Program-made: the position numbers and the translations under genes
Notes under the pieces: generated by a model
The model's input: the letters and a program-made list of their open reading frames with translations, nothing else
Databases searched by the model: none
What the model was told of the DNA's origin: nothing
Shown here: piece after piece, positions 30,880-41,147 of the stretch
Layout: each line of letters starts with the position of its first letter
How positions within the stretch are numbered: position 1 is the stretch's first letter
Assembly (NCBI RefSeq): GCF_005239225.2
Contig: NC_133293.1
Coordinates: 5,208,001 to 5,272,000 of the forward strand
Reading direction: 5' to 3'
Source: Populus alba
Taxonomy: Eukaryota; Streptophyta; Magnoliopsida; Malpighiales; Salicaceae
Length of the DNA stretch: 64,000 nt

Positions 30880-32130
30880 ATTGATTTCGTACCCGGAGCT
30901 TCAATTCATAACCGACCAGCTTATAGAAGCAATCCCGAGGAGACGAAGGAGCTTCAAAGGCAAGTTGATGAGCTGATGGAAAAGGGCTACATTCGTGAGA
31001 GTATGAGCCCGTGTGCTGTACCCGTGCTACTTGTTCCAAAGAAGGATGGAACATGGAGGATGTGTGTTGATTGCCGAGCCATCAACAACATAACGGTAAA
31101 GTATAGACATCCCATCCCTAGGCTTGATGACATGTTAGATGAGTTACATGGATCCTGTATTTTCTCTAAAATTGACTTGAAAAGTGGGTACCATCAAATT
31201 AGGATGAAAGAAGGTGATGAATGGAAAACAGCATTTAAGACTAAGCATGGTTTGTATGAATGGTTAGTAATGCCGTTTGGACTTACAAATGCACCTAGTA
31301 CGTTTATGCGTTTAATGAATCATGTGTTGCGTGCATTCATAGGTAAGTTTGTGGTTGTGTATTTTGATGACATTTTGATATATAGCAAGAACTTAACTGA
31401 GCATCTTGATCATTTGCGTAATGTACTTAGTGTGTTGCGTAGTGAGAAATTGTATGCTAATCTTAAAAAGTGTGCCTTTTGCATGGAGAAAATTGTGTTT
31501 CTTGGCTATGTTGTAACTGCACAGGGTATCGAGATGGATGAGGAGAAAGTTAAGGCCATCCGGGAATGGCCTACACCCAAATCGGTAAGTGAGGTAAGGA
31601 GTTTTCATGGGTTAGCTAGTTTTTACATGCGTTTTGTGAAAGATTTCAGCACAATAGCTGCGCCCTTGAATGAAGTTGTTAAAAAGTCAGTTGGGTTTAG
31701 ATGGGGGGAGGAACAAGAGTTGGCTTTTGTTTTTTTTGAAAGACAAATTATGTTCTGCACCTGTTTTGGCTTTACCTGACTTTACAAAAGCATTTGAAAT
31801 AGAATGTGATGCGTCTGGAATAGGAATAGGTGCTGTTTTGATGCAGGATCGGAGACCTATTGCGTATTTCAGTGAGAAGTTAAGTGGAGCGACCTTGAAC
31901 TATCCCACTTACGACAAAGAACTCTATGCTTTGGTAAGAGCACTTGAGACATGGCAGCATTACTTGTGGCCAAAAGAGTTCGTAATCCATTCGGATCATG
32001 AGTCCTTGAAACATCTGAAAGGACAAGGTAAGTTGAATAGGAGGCATGCAAAATGGGTTGAATTCATTGAAACTTTTCCTTACGTAATCAAGTATAAGCA
32101 AGGAAAGAGAACATCGTAGCTGATGCACTC
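30880..32130 (+). pseudogene. Family G reverse transcriptase and RNase H (polyprotein middle part)
   Basis: Follows the TAG in the same frame: [16 protein letters not shown], then [55 protein letters not shown] and the catalytic [11 protein letters not shown] (YFDD at 31360-31371). RT is complete to about 31720. One extra T in the T-run at about 31727-31736 shifts the frame, and RNase H continues as [16 protein letters not shown] ... [12 protein letters not shown] ... [12 protein letters not shown] missing G near 32107 gives a stop at 32117-32119 just before the expected ADALSR motif. All catalytic blocks look conserved, in keeping with a recent insertion. Confidence 0.9.
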
Positions 32131-33642
32131 TCGCGCAAGTATGTTCTTTTACACACCATGAATACTAGATTGTTAGGTTTTGAATATGTGAAGGAATTGT
32201 ATGATAATGATTCTGACTTTGCTGAGATTTATAATGCATGTGGACATTCGGCTTTCGGTAAGTTTTATTTTGATGGATGGTTATTTGTTCAAAGAGAATA
32301 GATTGTGTGTTCCTGCTAGTTCTTTGCGTGAATTGCTTGTTCGTGAAGCACATGGGGTGGTTTAATGGGTCACTTTGGGGTTGTGAAAACCTTGGATGTA
32401 TTGCATGAGCATTTCTATTGGCCAAAGATGAAAAGAGATGTGCAACGAATTTGTGAACAGTGCATTGCTTGTAGAAAGGCAAAATCTAGAGTACAACCGC
32501 ATGGACTATATACACCACTACCTGTGCCTACTGAACCTTGGGTAGATATCTCTATGGACTTTGTTTTAGGTTTACCTAGGTCAAAGAAAGGTAGAGACTC
32601 TATCTTTGTTGTGGTAGATAGGTTTTCTAAAATGACGCATTTCATTGCATGCCATAAAACAGATGATGCATCTCATATTGCAGACTTGTTCTTTAGAGAG
32701 ATTGTACGTTTGCATGGCATTCCTAAGAGTATAGTGTCAGATCGTGATGTTAAGTTTCTTAGTTACTTTTGGAAGACCTTATGGGGAAAGTTGGGAACTA
32801 AACTCTTATTTTCAACAACATGCCATCCTCAAACAGATGGACAAACTGAGGTAGTGAATAGAACATTATCCCAACTTTTACGTGCTGTAATTCAAAAGAA
32901 TTTGAAAAGTTGGGAAGAATGTTTGCCTTTTGTTGAGTTTGCTTATAATAGAACTGTGCATTCAACTACTACTTTTTCTCCTTTTGAAATTGTTTATGGT
33001 TTTAATCCACTAACTCCTATGGACTTAATTCCTTTACCTTTTGAAGAAAAGGTAAGTTTAGATGGTGAAAAGAAGGCAAAGATGGTGAGAGAACTCCATG
33101 AGGGAGTTCGACTACAAATAGAGAAAAAAAACAGACTTTACGCTTCTAAAGCAAATAAGGGACGTAAACTGGTTGTTTTCCAACCCGGTGATTGGGTATG
33201 GGTGCACATGTGTAAGGAACGATTTCCTAACCAAAGGAAATCAAAATTACAGCCTCGTGGTGATGGTCCTGTTCAGGTTTTAGAGAGAATCAATGACAAC
33301 GCATACAAAATCGACCTTCCAGGTGAGTATAGTGTTAGTGCTACCTTTAATGTTGCTGATCTTACTTTGTTTGACACAGATTTTGATTCGAGGTCGAATC
33401 CTTTCGAGGAGAGAGGGGATGATGCGGACCAGCCCAGAAACACCAGCAAGGACCCATTACATGTTCCAAATGGACCAATGACTCGGTCTAAGACAAAGAC
33501 ATTGAAAGACGCATTGAATGCATTGGTTTTGAAGGTTTCCACCAAGTCAGAATTGGAAGGTCCATTGGAGTATCAAGAGGAGATCCTAGTACATCTTATC
33601 CATGTGGAAGAGGAGTCCAATACAACCTTATTTGGGCCATGA
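32131..33642 (+). pseudogene. Family G integrase and C-terminal tail, ending inside the 3' LTR
   Basis: The first ~230 bases have two compensating-type indels (an extra base near 32290, a missing G near 32353). The open frame from 32365 holds the zinc domain end (CEQCIACRK), core motifs [15 protein letters not shown] (first Asp), [11 protein letters not shown] (second Asp), [12 protein letters not shown] (Glu), and the CRM-like C-terminus [43 protein letters not shown]. The protein then continues past the LTR border (33420) for 74 codons: [20 protein letters not shown] ..., stop at 33640. No canonical chromodomain is seen. GPMTRSKTK at the end resembles the GP-x-TR tail of CRM elements; coding overlap with the 3' LTR is also known for some CRM elements. 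Confidence 0.9.
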
Positions 33643-34154
33643 GATAAGGGCTTTCTTTTATTTTGTTAGCTACAGCCCAAGGCTTGTTTGGGCTTAATTC
33701 ATACTTTGTTTTAAGCTAGGATCCAAGGCTTGTTTGGATTAAGTTATGGGCTTTTCATTTTTGGGTTATGGGCTTTTCATTTTAGGGTTTTGGGCCAGTT
33801 TTGAGTGGACCTCATATAAGTCCACATAAAGGGTCCATTAGGGTTAACTTTTCAAGAACTATTTAAACTCATGTAGGCCAAAATTTCGGCAGCTTTTGAT
33901 GATTATTATTCTGAATTTTTCAGTTTTAACGTGTGAGAGTGATTCTTGCATTCTTCAGTTCTTGAACGAACTGAATCTGACTTATCGAAGATTAACTGGC
34001 TTCGTGGCGTCATTCTACTCATTCTAATAGTGTTGGTGCCTTGGGGCAGGTTTCCATTGTGCCGCACTCATATCAGACCTATTTCGGCTTTCCGGGATCA
34101 GATCTCAATCTTGATTGTGGGTTGCGTGACCACGTGATCACGAGGTTCGCATCA
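33420..34154 (+). mobile_element. Family G 3' LTR
   Basis: 735 bp, TGATGCGGACC to GGTTCGCATCA, same length as the reconstructed 5' LTR and nearly identical. The right flank ATATC (34155-34159) is the target duplication. First 223 bases are coding. Confidence 0.95.
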
Positions 34155-34396
34155 ATATCTTAAATGCAGGCCTATCACATAAATCAAAGGATTGATTGAT
34201 GAGTTTAAGTACTAAAATTGAAAGGACAAAGAGAGGGCCAAACTTGGAAAAGAGACGTTGGTACAGTCCAAACGGGAACACTGTTCGGTAATTGGATCAT
34301 ATCTGGAGCTATAGATTTCGGATTTAGGCCTGCTTTATATGGATGGAAAGGTAAGATATAGGTCTACAACGTTCATGTGGAATCCGAGATTTAAAA
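34155..34396 (+). mobile_element. L-E 3' LTR, continuation after family G, truncated
   Basis: Continues the family L LTR interrupted at 17769 (TTAAATGCAGGCCTATCAC ... GGTACAGTCCAAACGGGAAC) and stops abruptly near 34396, where a reversed family L LTR start follows. Confidence 0.75.
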
Positions 34397-34399
34397 GTG

Positions 34400-34505
34400 C
34401 TTTATATGTTATTATAAAACATGCTTTAGTTAAGGAGTTATTGATACTTCAAGTGCAAAATGATGATATAAAACCTTGATAAAAATGCACTTTTAAGTCC
34501 TAATC
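34400..34505 (-). mobile_element. Family L LTR start fragment, reversed
   Basis: The reverse complement begins TGATTAGGACTTAAAAGTGC at 34505 and matches the first ~100 bases of the family L LTR. It faces the truncated plus-strand LTR, forming a head-to-head junction. Confidence 0.75.
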
Positions 34506-35476
34506 AAGAAGCAAACATGAAGAATAAGAAGATGGACGCAAACACTGAAATACTTAAAGGAATAGTATAAAAAAATGAAAATAACATAAAGGATATTACC
34601 TTGTTTCGGAGCCTAGCTTTGATACCAACTGATGCGAACCTTGTGATCACGTGGTCACGCAACCCACAATCAAGATTGAGATCTGATCCCGAAAAGCTGA
34701 AATAGGTCTGATAGGATTGTGACACAATAGAAACCTACCCCAAGGTACCAATACTATTAAAATGAGTAGAATGATGCCACGAAACCAGTTAATCTTCGAT
34801 AAGTCAGATTCAGTTTTTTTAAGAACTGAAGAATGCAAGAATTACTCTCACACGTTAAAACTGAAAAATCCAGAAGTAATAATCATCAAAGCTGCTGAAA
34901 TTTTGGCTTATATGAGTTTAAATAGTTCTTGAAAAATTAACCCTAATTGACCCTTTATGTGGACTTATATGAGATCCACTCAAAACTGATCCAAAACCCT
35001 AAACTGAAAAGCCCATAACTTAATCCAAACAATCCTTAGATCTTAGCTAAAAACAAAGTATTAATTAAGCCCAAATAAACCTTGGGCTGTAGCTAACAAA
35101 ATAAAATAAAGCCCCTAATATTAAATACATGTTCTACCATGATAAGAAAAGAATGAAGTAAAATATTACATAACTGATTCAAGGCTTATTTGTAGCCTTC
35201 CATTTAGCCCTTTAATCCTAGAAACAAAAGGAAAAGGTAGCCACCCATTGTTTCTTTTGTTGTCCTCATTTCATGGCCCAAATAAGGTGTATTAGACCCC
35301 TTATTTACTAGAGTCTCCTCTTGATACTCCAATGGACCTTTCAATTCTGACTTGGTGGAAACCTTCAAAACGAAAGCATTCAATGCCTCTTTCAATGTCT
35401 TTGTCTTCGACCAAGTCATTGGACCATTTGGAACATGTAATGGGTCCTTACTAGTGTTTTTGACTGGTCCACATCA
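34506..35476 (-). mobile_element. Family G-type 5' LTR with primer site and leader stub
   Basis: Minus strand: LTR from 35476 (TGATGTGGACCAGTC) to 34630 (GGTTCGCATCA), 847 bp. Next comes TTGGTATCAAAGC (about 34617-34629), a one-base variant of the tRNA-Met site, then about 110 bases of leader like that of element H, cut off at 34505. The LTR contains an open but mutated version of the polyprotein tail. The rest of the element is gone. Confidence 0.85.
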
Positions 35477-36218
35477 CAAATATTTTCAACTCCGACGTTG
35501 GTAAATATTACGTAATCCAAAAGGTACAACAATCCTTACTTTGATGCTAATGAATAAATCCACAATTTGGATTAAAAGAAAAATAAAGGTATTTTTTATT
35601 ATATTATTTTTTGGGGGGGTTGGATCGAGCCTAATTGTACAGGTTGGGCTAGACCTAGTAGGCATGGATGGCCACTGTTGCATGCATGCGTGAACTATTC
35701 ACGCATGTTGTGCACAATGCAAAGGTAATTAAAATTACTTTCGCACAATGTCAAATACAAATTACAAAGTAAAAAGAACGTGCCTAGTTCTAGAGACGAA
35801 GGGATGAAGATGATGGCAATGTCGTTTCTCGTTCACTTCTCCTATGTTCTCTCTTTTGGTCTCATGTTCTCTCTGTTTTTGTGCTTGCTTTGTTCTCTCT
35901 TTTGGTCTCTTTTCACTCCATTTGTCCTTGTGTTTTTGTTCATTTGTTATGTCCCCTTGGAGCTGCTGCCATGGGGAGAAGAGAGATAGAGCAGCGCCAG
36001 ATGAGACGTGGAGGAACTAGCCAAGGCGGAGAAGAAGTTTGAACCCCTCTGATGATGGCTCAATGATTTGTAATGGTTCTAGGTTGGAGATAGGGTTGTG
36101 GAGGCCATTTGTTTGTTAGGGTTTTCTTAGTCATACAACCAATTAGGTTTTTTTTTTTTTTTTTTTTTTTTTGTATTCTTCAACTTAGGTTTTTCTTTGT
36201 AATTTCTTCCCTTTTAGG
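35477..36218. other. Unassigned sequence
   Basis: No LTR terminus or known domain. It contains a G-tract with T-run near 35608-35618, a small hydrophobic frame (35780-35989, likely chance: low complexity, rich in F, L and S) and a long T-run (about 36150-36172). Could be host intergenic DNA flanking element H. The last five bases before H (36219-36223, CACAT) are its target duplication. Confidence 0.5.
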
Positions 36219-36223
36219 CACAT

Positions 36224-37066
36224 TGATTACGGTTTCAGCCCTGTGATACGACCCAAGTAAGGTCAGATTCGGATTTTGGCGTCAAAAGCGCAACAGTCCA
36301 GGTCAATCGGAGTTCGGTAAGGCACCCCAATACTGGTCAACAGAGGCTGTACGGATTTTGTTATTTACTTCCATTTGACTTGTGGACTTCCTATTTGATT
36401 AGGATTCTTTTCCTCCAAGGATGTGGGAGCTGGTTTTGGGAATTTCCTAGTTCCACAAGGATCTTTAATGAGTTGCAATATAATCTCCTAGTGTGGCAAG
36501 GATTCATTAATGTTTCAGAATCCTTTTCTTATAAGGATTCCTTATTCATCCTAGCTACACAAGGAAAGAAGGGCGGTAGTATTTAATGACAAGTTACTTA
36601 TTTTTATTATTTTCTTTAATGTTTGGGCTTAATTAATAGTTTGTTTTCAGCTAGGATCCAAGGCTTGTTTGGATCAGGTTATGGGCTTTTTAGTTTAGGG
36701 TTTTGGGCCAGTTTTAAGTGGACCTCATATAAGTCCACATAAGAGGTCCATTAGGGTTAATTTTTCAAGAACTATTTAAACTCATGTAAGCCACAATTTC
36801 GGCAGCTTTGATGAATATTATTCTGAATTTTTCAGTTTTAACGTGTGAGAGTGATTCTTGCATTCTTCAGTTCTTGAACGAACTGAATCTGACTTATCGA
36901 AGATTAACTGGCTTCGTGGCGTCATTCTACTCATTCCAATAGTGTTGGTGCCTTGGGGCAGGTTTCCATTGTGTCGCACTCATATCAGACCTATTTCGGC
37001 TTTCCGGGATCAGATCTCAATCTTGATTGTGGGTTGCGTGACCACGTGATCACGAGGTTCGCATCA
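36224..37066 (+). mobile_element. Family H first LTR
   Basis: Starts TGATTACGGTTTCAGCCC, a variant of the family start TGATACGGTTCAGCCC, and ends GGTTCGCATCA, then TTGGTATCAGAGC. Relative to the last LTR it lacks about 100 bases after CAACAGTCCAGG, a deletion between short CAGG repeats, but keeps the distal region that the last LTR has lost. Confidence 0.85.
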
Positions 37067-37068
37067 GT

Positions 37069-37080
37069 TGGTATCAGAGC
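37069..37080 (+). other. Family H primer-binding site, first copy
   Basis: TGGTATCAGAGC two bases after the LTR, initiator-tRNA-Met type; a second copy sits at 38984-38995. Confidence 0.9.
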
Positions 37081-37186
37081 TAGGCTCCGAAACAAGGTCA
37101 TATCATTCTGTTATTTTCGTTTTTTTTTAGTGTCCCTTAAGTTTTTTCAGTGTTTACATCCATCTCTTCGAAGAGGTCAAGAGGAA

Positions 37187-38857
37187 TGATACGGTTCAGC
37201 CCTGTGATACGACCCAAGTAAGGTCAGATTCGGATTTTGGCGTCAAAAGCGCAACAGTCCAGGTCAAGGTCATATCATTTTTTGTTTGAAGAGAGAGGGA
37301 ATGATACGGTTCAGCCCTGTGATACAACCCAAGTAAGGTCAGATTCGGATTTTGGCGTCAAAAGCGCAACAGTCCAGGTCAATCGGAGTTCGGTAAGGCA
37401 CCCCAATACTGGTCAACAGAGGCTGTACGGATTTTGTTATATACTTCCATTTGACTTGTGGACTTCCTATTTGATTAGGATTCTTTTCCTCCAAGGATGT
37501 GGGAGCTGGTTTTGGGAATTTCCTAGTTCCACAAGGATCTTTAATGAGTTGCAATATAATCTCCTAGTGTGGCAAGGATTCATTAATGTTTCAGAATCCT
37601 TTTCTTATAAGGATTCCTTATTCATCCTAGCTACACAAGGAAAGAAGGGTGGTGGTATTTAATGACAAGTTACTTATTTTTATTATTTTCTTTAATGTTT
37701 GGGCTTAATTAATAGTTTGTTTTCAGCTAGGATCCAAGGCTTGTTTGGATCAGGTTATGGGCTTTTTAGTTTAGGGTTTTGGGCCAGTTTTGAGTGGACC
37801 TCATATAAGTCCACATAAGATATTCATCAAAGCTGCCGAAATTGTGGCTTACATGAGTTTAAATAGTTCTTGAAAAATTAACCCTAATGGACGTCTTATG
37901 TGGACTTATATAAGGTCCACTCAAAACTGGCCCAAAACCCTAAACTAAAAAGCCCATAACCTGATCCAAACAAGCCTTGGATCCTAGCTGAAAACAAACT
38001 ATTAATTAAGCCCAAACATTAAAGAAAATAATAAAAATAAGTAACTTGTCATTAAATACCACCGCCCTTCTTTCCTTGTGTAGCTAGGATGAATAAGGAA
38101 TCCTTATAAGAAAAGGATTCTGAAACATTAATGAATCCTTGCCACACTAGGAGATTATATTGCAACTCATTAAAGATCCTTGTGGAACTAGGAAATTTCT
38201 TGAAAAATTAACCCTAATGGACCTCTTATGTGGACTTATATGAGGTCCACTCAAAACTGGCCCAAAACCCTAAACTAAAAAGCCCATAACCTGATCCAAA
38301 CAAGCCTTGGATCCTAGCTGAAAACAAACTATTAATTAAGCCCAAACATTAAAGAAAATAATAAAAATAAGTAACTTGTCATTAAATACCACCGCCCTTC
38401 TTTCCTTGTGTAGCTAGGATGAATAAGGAATCCTTATAAGAAAAGGATTCTGAAACATTAATGAATCCTTGCCACACTAGGAGATTATATTGCAACTCAT
38501 TAAAGATCCTTGTGGAACTAGGAAATTCCCAAAACCAGCTCCCACATCCTTGGAGGAAAAGAATCCTAATCAAATAGGAAGTCCACAAGTCAAATGGAAG
38601 TAAATAACAAAATCCGTACAGCCTCTGTTGACCAGTATTGGGGTGCCTTACCGAACTCCGATTGACCTGGACTGTTGCGCTTTTGACGCCAAAATCCGAA
38701 TCTGACCTTACTTGGGTCGTATCACAGGGCTGAACCGTATCATTCCCTCCCTCTTCAAACAAAAAATGATATGACCTTGACCTGGACTGTTGCGCTTTTG
38801 ACGCCAAAATCCGAATCTGACCTTACTTGGGTCGTATCACAGGGCTGAACCGTATAG
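37187..38857. repeat. Large inverted repeat made of family H LTR sequence
   Basis: The plus-strand arm (37187 to about 37824) and minus-strand arm (about 38220-38857) are near-perfect reverse complements of about 635 bp, including the same unusual internal join (GTCATATCATTTTTTG between two LTR starts). Between them, about 37826-38197 is another minus-strand piece of the same LTR. Transcription through it would give a long hairpin. Confidence 0.85.
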
Positions 38858-38995
38858 TGTAGGTGCCTTGGGGCAGGTTTCCATTGTGTCGCACTCCTAT
38901 CAGACCTATTTCGGCTTTCCGGGATCAGATCTCAATCTTGATTGTGGGTTGCGTGACCACGTGATCACGAGGTTCGCATCAGTTGGTATCAGAGC
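38858..38995 (+). mobile_element. Family H LTR tail and second primer site
   Basis: GTGTAGGTGCCTTGGGGCAG to GGTTCGCATCA (ends 38981), then TTGGTATCAGAGC (38983-38995). It follows the inverted repeat directly, so the LTR upstream part is replaced by the reversed copies. Confidence 0.85.
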
Positions 38996-39249
38996 TAGGC
39001 TCCGAAACAAGGTCATATCATTTTGTTATTTTCGTTTTTTTTTTTTTTTTGGTGTTCCTTAAGTTTTTCAGTGTTTGCGTCCATCTTCTTGTTCTTCGTT
39101 TCTGTGTCATCTAAGCAAAAAAAAAAAAAAAAAGTTTATATTTCATCTTGTTACTGTCTCTAATCATATCAGTTTGTTAAAAAAAAAAATCAGAAAGAAA
39201 TAGAGAAAAGAGTGATTAGTTGAAATTTGAAGGATCATTCAATTTTTGC

Positions 39250-39570
39250 CGCACAAACACAAATCTTGGTGAACCATAAGCAAACCACCTCGGAATCAAT
39301 TTAAACTTCATATTCAGTCTATTGGGGGTGGTATCGCATCATATATCAAAGTTGGGCCTATTCTGATATTATTTGCTTGAGGTTTTAATTCGAGGTTCGA
39401 TTCTGCTGCAGAAACACTACTATTAGTGAGCCGTAAGAAAAACACCCTAGAATCAGTTGAAACTTCATATTATGTGTATTGGGGATGAGATCGCACCATA
39501 TATTAAATTTGGACATATTTTGATTCCGGCTTCTGGAGGTTTTAATTGGAGGATCAATTCTGCCGCAAAC
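39250..39570 (+). repeat. Tandem duplication in the family H leader
   Basis: Two diverged units of about 155 bp: each has GTGAACCATAAGCAAACC-like sequence, then AATCAATTTAAACTTCATATT-like, TATTGGGGGTG, GGTTTTAATTCGAGG and ATTCTGCTGCA-like sequence (second unit about 39425-39570). No coding potential; leader repeats of unknown role. Confidence 0.7.
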
Positions 39571-39980
39571 TGATCATACAAGGAGTTTGGGTACCTAGAA
39601 ATAAGAGAACGACCTATAAATTGATTTTTGGTGATTTCATAGTATTGTAATAATACGAATTAAATTCGAGGTCATTTGGATATCGGTTTCTTTAGGTTTC
39701 CCGAATTAGGTCTTGTTTTGTCGTAACGGGTCTGTTTGGTGTTATCTTTCAAAACTTGTTTTGTTTCTGTTGATTTCGTTCCTGCCATTATACTATCATC
39801 ATATTTTGATATTTGGCTGTTGTTTGAGTCATTTTCATCACCCTCGCATTAGTTTGTTTTTCGATAAGTTCTGGTCCAAACAAAAGTCAGATTTGTATTC
39901 TCGAGTCTAAATCAATGTTCTTCATGCTATAAACTCTATTCTTGTCGTCGTCTTCTTGTTTTTTTTCCCCTATCTGTGTC

Positions 39981-40628
39981 ATGTATTCACTAAGGGAGAG
40001 GGAACAGAGGAGGATTGTAGATCAACGATGCGAAATACTAAGCCATGGTTTGGGGGTTCTAGAACGAGAAGCTGATAAGTGTAGAAGATTATTCTATAAT
40101 CTTGAAGCTTCATGGGAAAAAGAGGTACAACGCCAAAAGGATGAAAGAAGAAGGAGAGTCGCTGTGGTTATCATTCAAAAGTATGTACGCAAGTGGTTAG
40201 TACGGCGTGCTTATTTGAAATTCTTGTCAGTCACTACTTCTATACAGTGTTGTTGGAGAAAGATGTTAGCAATAAGGGGATTCCGAAGGCTTAAACAAGA
40301 GGCTACTGAAGTCGCCATTAATGCTATTCAAGATTCGAGGGCGAATCTTCTTGAAGAGGGAGGGAATGATACGGTTCAGCCCTGTGATACGACCCAAGTA
40401 AGGTCAGATTCGGATTTTGGCGTAAAAAGCGCAACAGTCCAGGTTTACGGCAACAGTCATAATTCTCAATCTGACCGTTGGATCGGGCTAATATTTTATG
40501 CGGACTCTCCAGACATATCTTGCTACCTTGGGTTAAAATTGCAGGTCAATCGGAGTTCGGTAAGGCACCCCAATACTGGTCAACAGAGGCTGTACGGATT
40601 TTGTTATTTACTTCCATTTGACTTGTGA
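39981..40628 (+). CDS. Family H ORF: coiled coil plus two IQ motifs, running into the LTR
   Basis: 215 aa from the ATG at 39981 (MYSLREREQRRIVDQRCEIL). A charged helical region (residues 1-60) is followed by two tandem IQ motifs: IQKYVRKWLVRRAY (65-78) and IQCCWRKMLAIRGFRRL (88-104), spaced and composed like the neck repeats of plant myosins, which bind calmodulin. After NLLEEGGNDTVQP (about 122-134) the frame crosses the LTR border at 40367 and stays open for about 87 codons. The equivalent minus-strand frame in family D has the same order. It occupies the place of pol. Known: IQ motifs bind calmodulin. Inferred: captured host gene fragment. It could instead be a diverged helical Gag domain with chance IQ matches, but two in tandem in two families make that less likely. 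Confidence 0.6.
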   Translation: MYSLREREQRRIVDQRCEILSHGLGVLEREADKCRRLFYNLEASWEKEVQRQKDERRRRVAVVIIQKYVRKWLVRRAYLKFLSVTTSIQCCWRKMLAIRGFRRLKQEATEVAINAIQDSRANLLEEGGNDTVQPCDTTQVRSDSDFGVKSATVQVYGNSHNSQSDRWIGLIFYADSPDISCYLGLKLQVNRSSVRHPNTGQQRLYGFCYLLPFDL

Positions 40629-41142
40629 ACTTCCTATTTGATTAGGATTCCTTTCCTCCAAGGATGTGGGAGCTGGTTTTGGGAATTTTCTAGTTCCACA
40701 AGGATCTTTAATGAGTTGCAATATAATCTCCTAGTGTGGCAAGGATTCATTAATGTTTCAGAATCCTTTTCTTATAAGGATTCCTTATTCATCCTAGCTA
40801 CACAAGGAAAGAAGGGCTGGTGGTATTTAATGACAAGTTACTTATTTTTATTATTTTCTTTAATGTTTGGGCTTAATTAAAACTTTGTTTTGAGCTAGGG
40901 TCCAAGCTTGTTTGGATTAGGTTATGGGCTTTTCAGTTTAGGGTTTTGGGCCAGTTTTGAGTGGACCTCATATAAGTCCACATAAGGGGTCCATTAGGGT
41001 TAACTTTTCAAGAACTATTTAAACTCATGTGAGCCACAATTTTCGGCAGCTTTGATGATTATTATTCTGAATTTTTTTCAGTTTTAAAGATCTCAATCTT
41101 GATTGTGGGTTGCGTGACCACGTGATCACGAGGTTCGCATCA
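40367..41142 (+). mobile_element. Family H last LTR
   Basis: Starts TGATACGGTTCAGCCC and ends GGTTCGCATCA, 776 bp, followed by CACAT. About 240 bases around the GTGTGAGAGTGATTCTTGC region are deleted (join at CAGTTTTAAAGATCTC). Confidence 0.88.
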
Positions 41143-41147
41143 CACAT

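Larger units (their letters stand above)
17770..34154 (+). mobile_element. Family G CRM-like chromovirus, nearly complete, split by L-A
   Basis: Bounded by TGATGCGGACC and GGTTCGCATCA, with 5-bp target duplication ATATC (17765-17769, 34155-34159). Removing L-A and its duplicated TCCAC leaves an element of 6828 bp with two 735-bp LTRs that look almost identical, implying recent insertion. The internal part holds a tRNA-Met-type primer site and one gag-pro-RT-RNase H-integrase frame that runs into the 3' LTR. A nonsense codon and several single-base indels interrupt the frame. CRM-like assignment rests on integrase and C-terminal sequence and is moderately sure. Confidence 0.92.
36224..41142 (+). 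mobile_element. Family H non-autonomous LTR retrotransposon with IQ-motif ORF, internally rearranged
   Basis: Outer boundaries are supported by the duplication CACAT (36219-36223, 41143-41147). The first LTR is 36224-37066, the last 40367-41142. Between them: primer site, LTR pieces forming an inverted repeat (37187-38857), a second LTR tail with primer site (to 38995), a leader with tandem repeats and the IQ-motif ORF. No RT, protease or integrase. The rearrangement looks like one or more H copies inserted or recombined in the 5' part. LTR ends and primer site match family G. Confidence 0.82.

Noticed and set aside
35780..35989. Small hydrophobic ORF as a possible membrane peptide
   Set aside because: It is a pyrimidine-rich tract giving Phe, Leu and Ser by composition; no homology, no conserved copy, no neighbouring gene.
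37187..38857. Foldback DNA transposon
   Set aside because: Arms are family H LTR sequence with recognisable LTR starts, and no terminal inverted repeat or target duplication bounds the structure itself.
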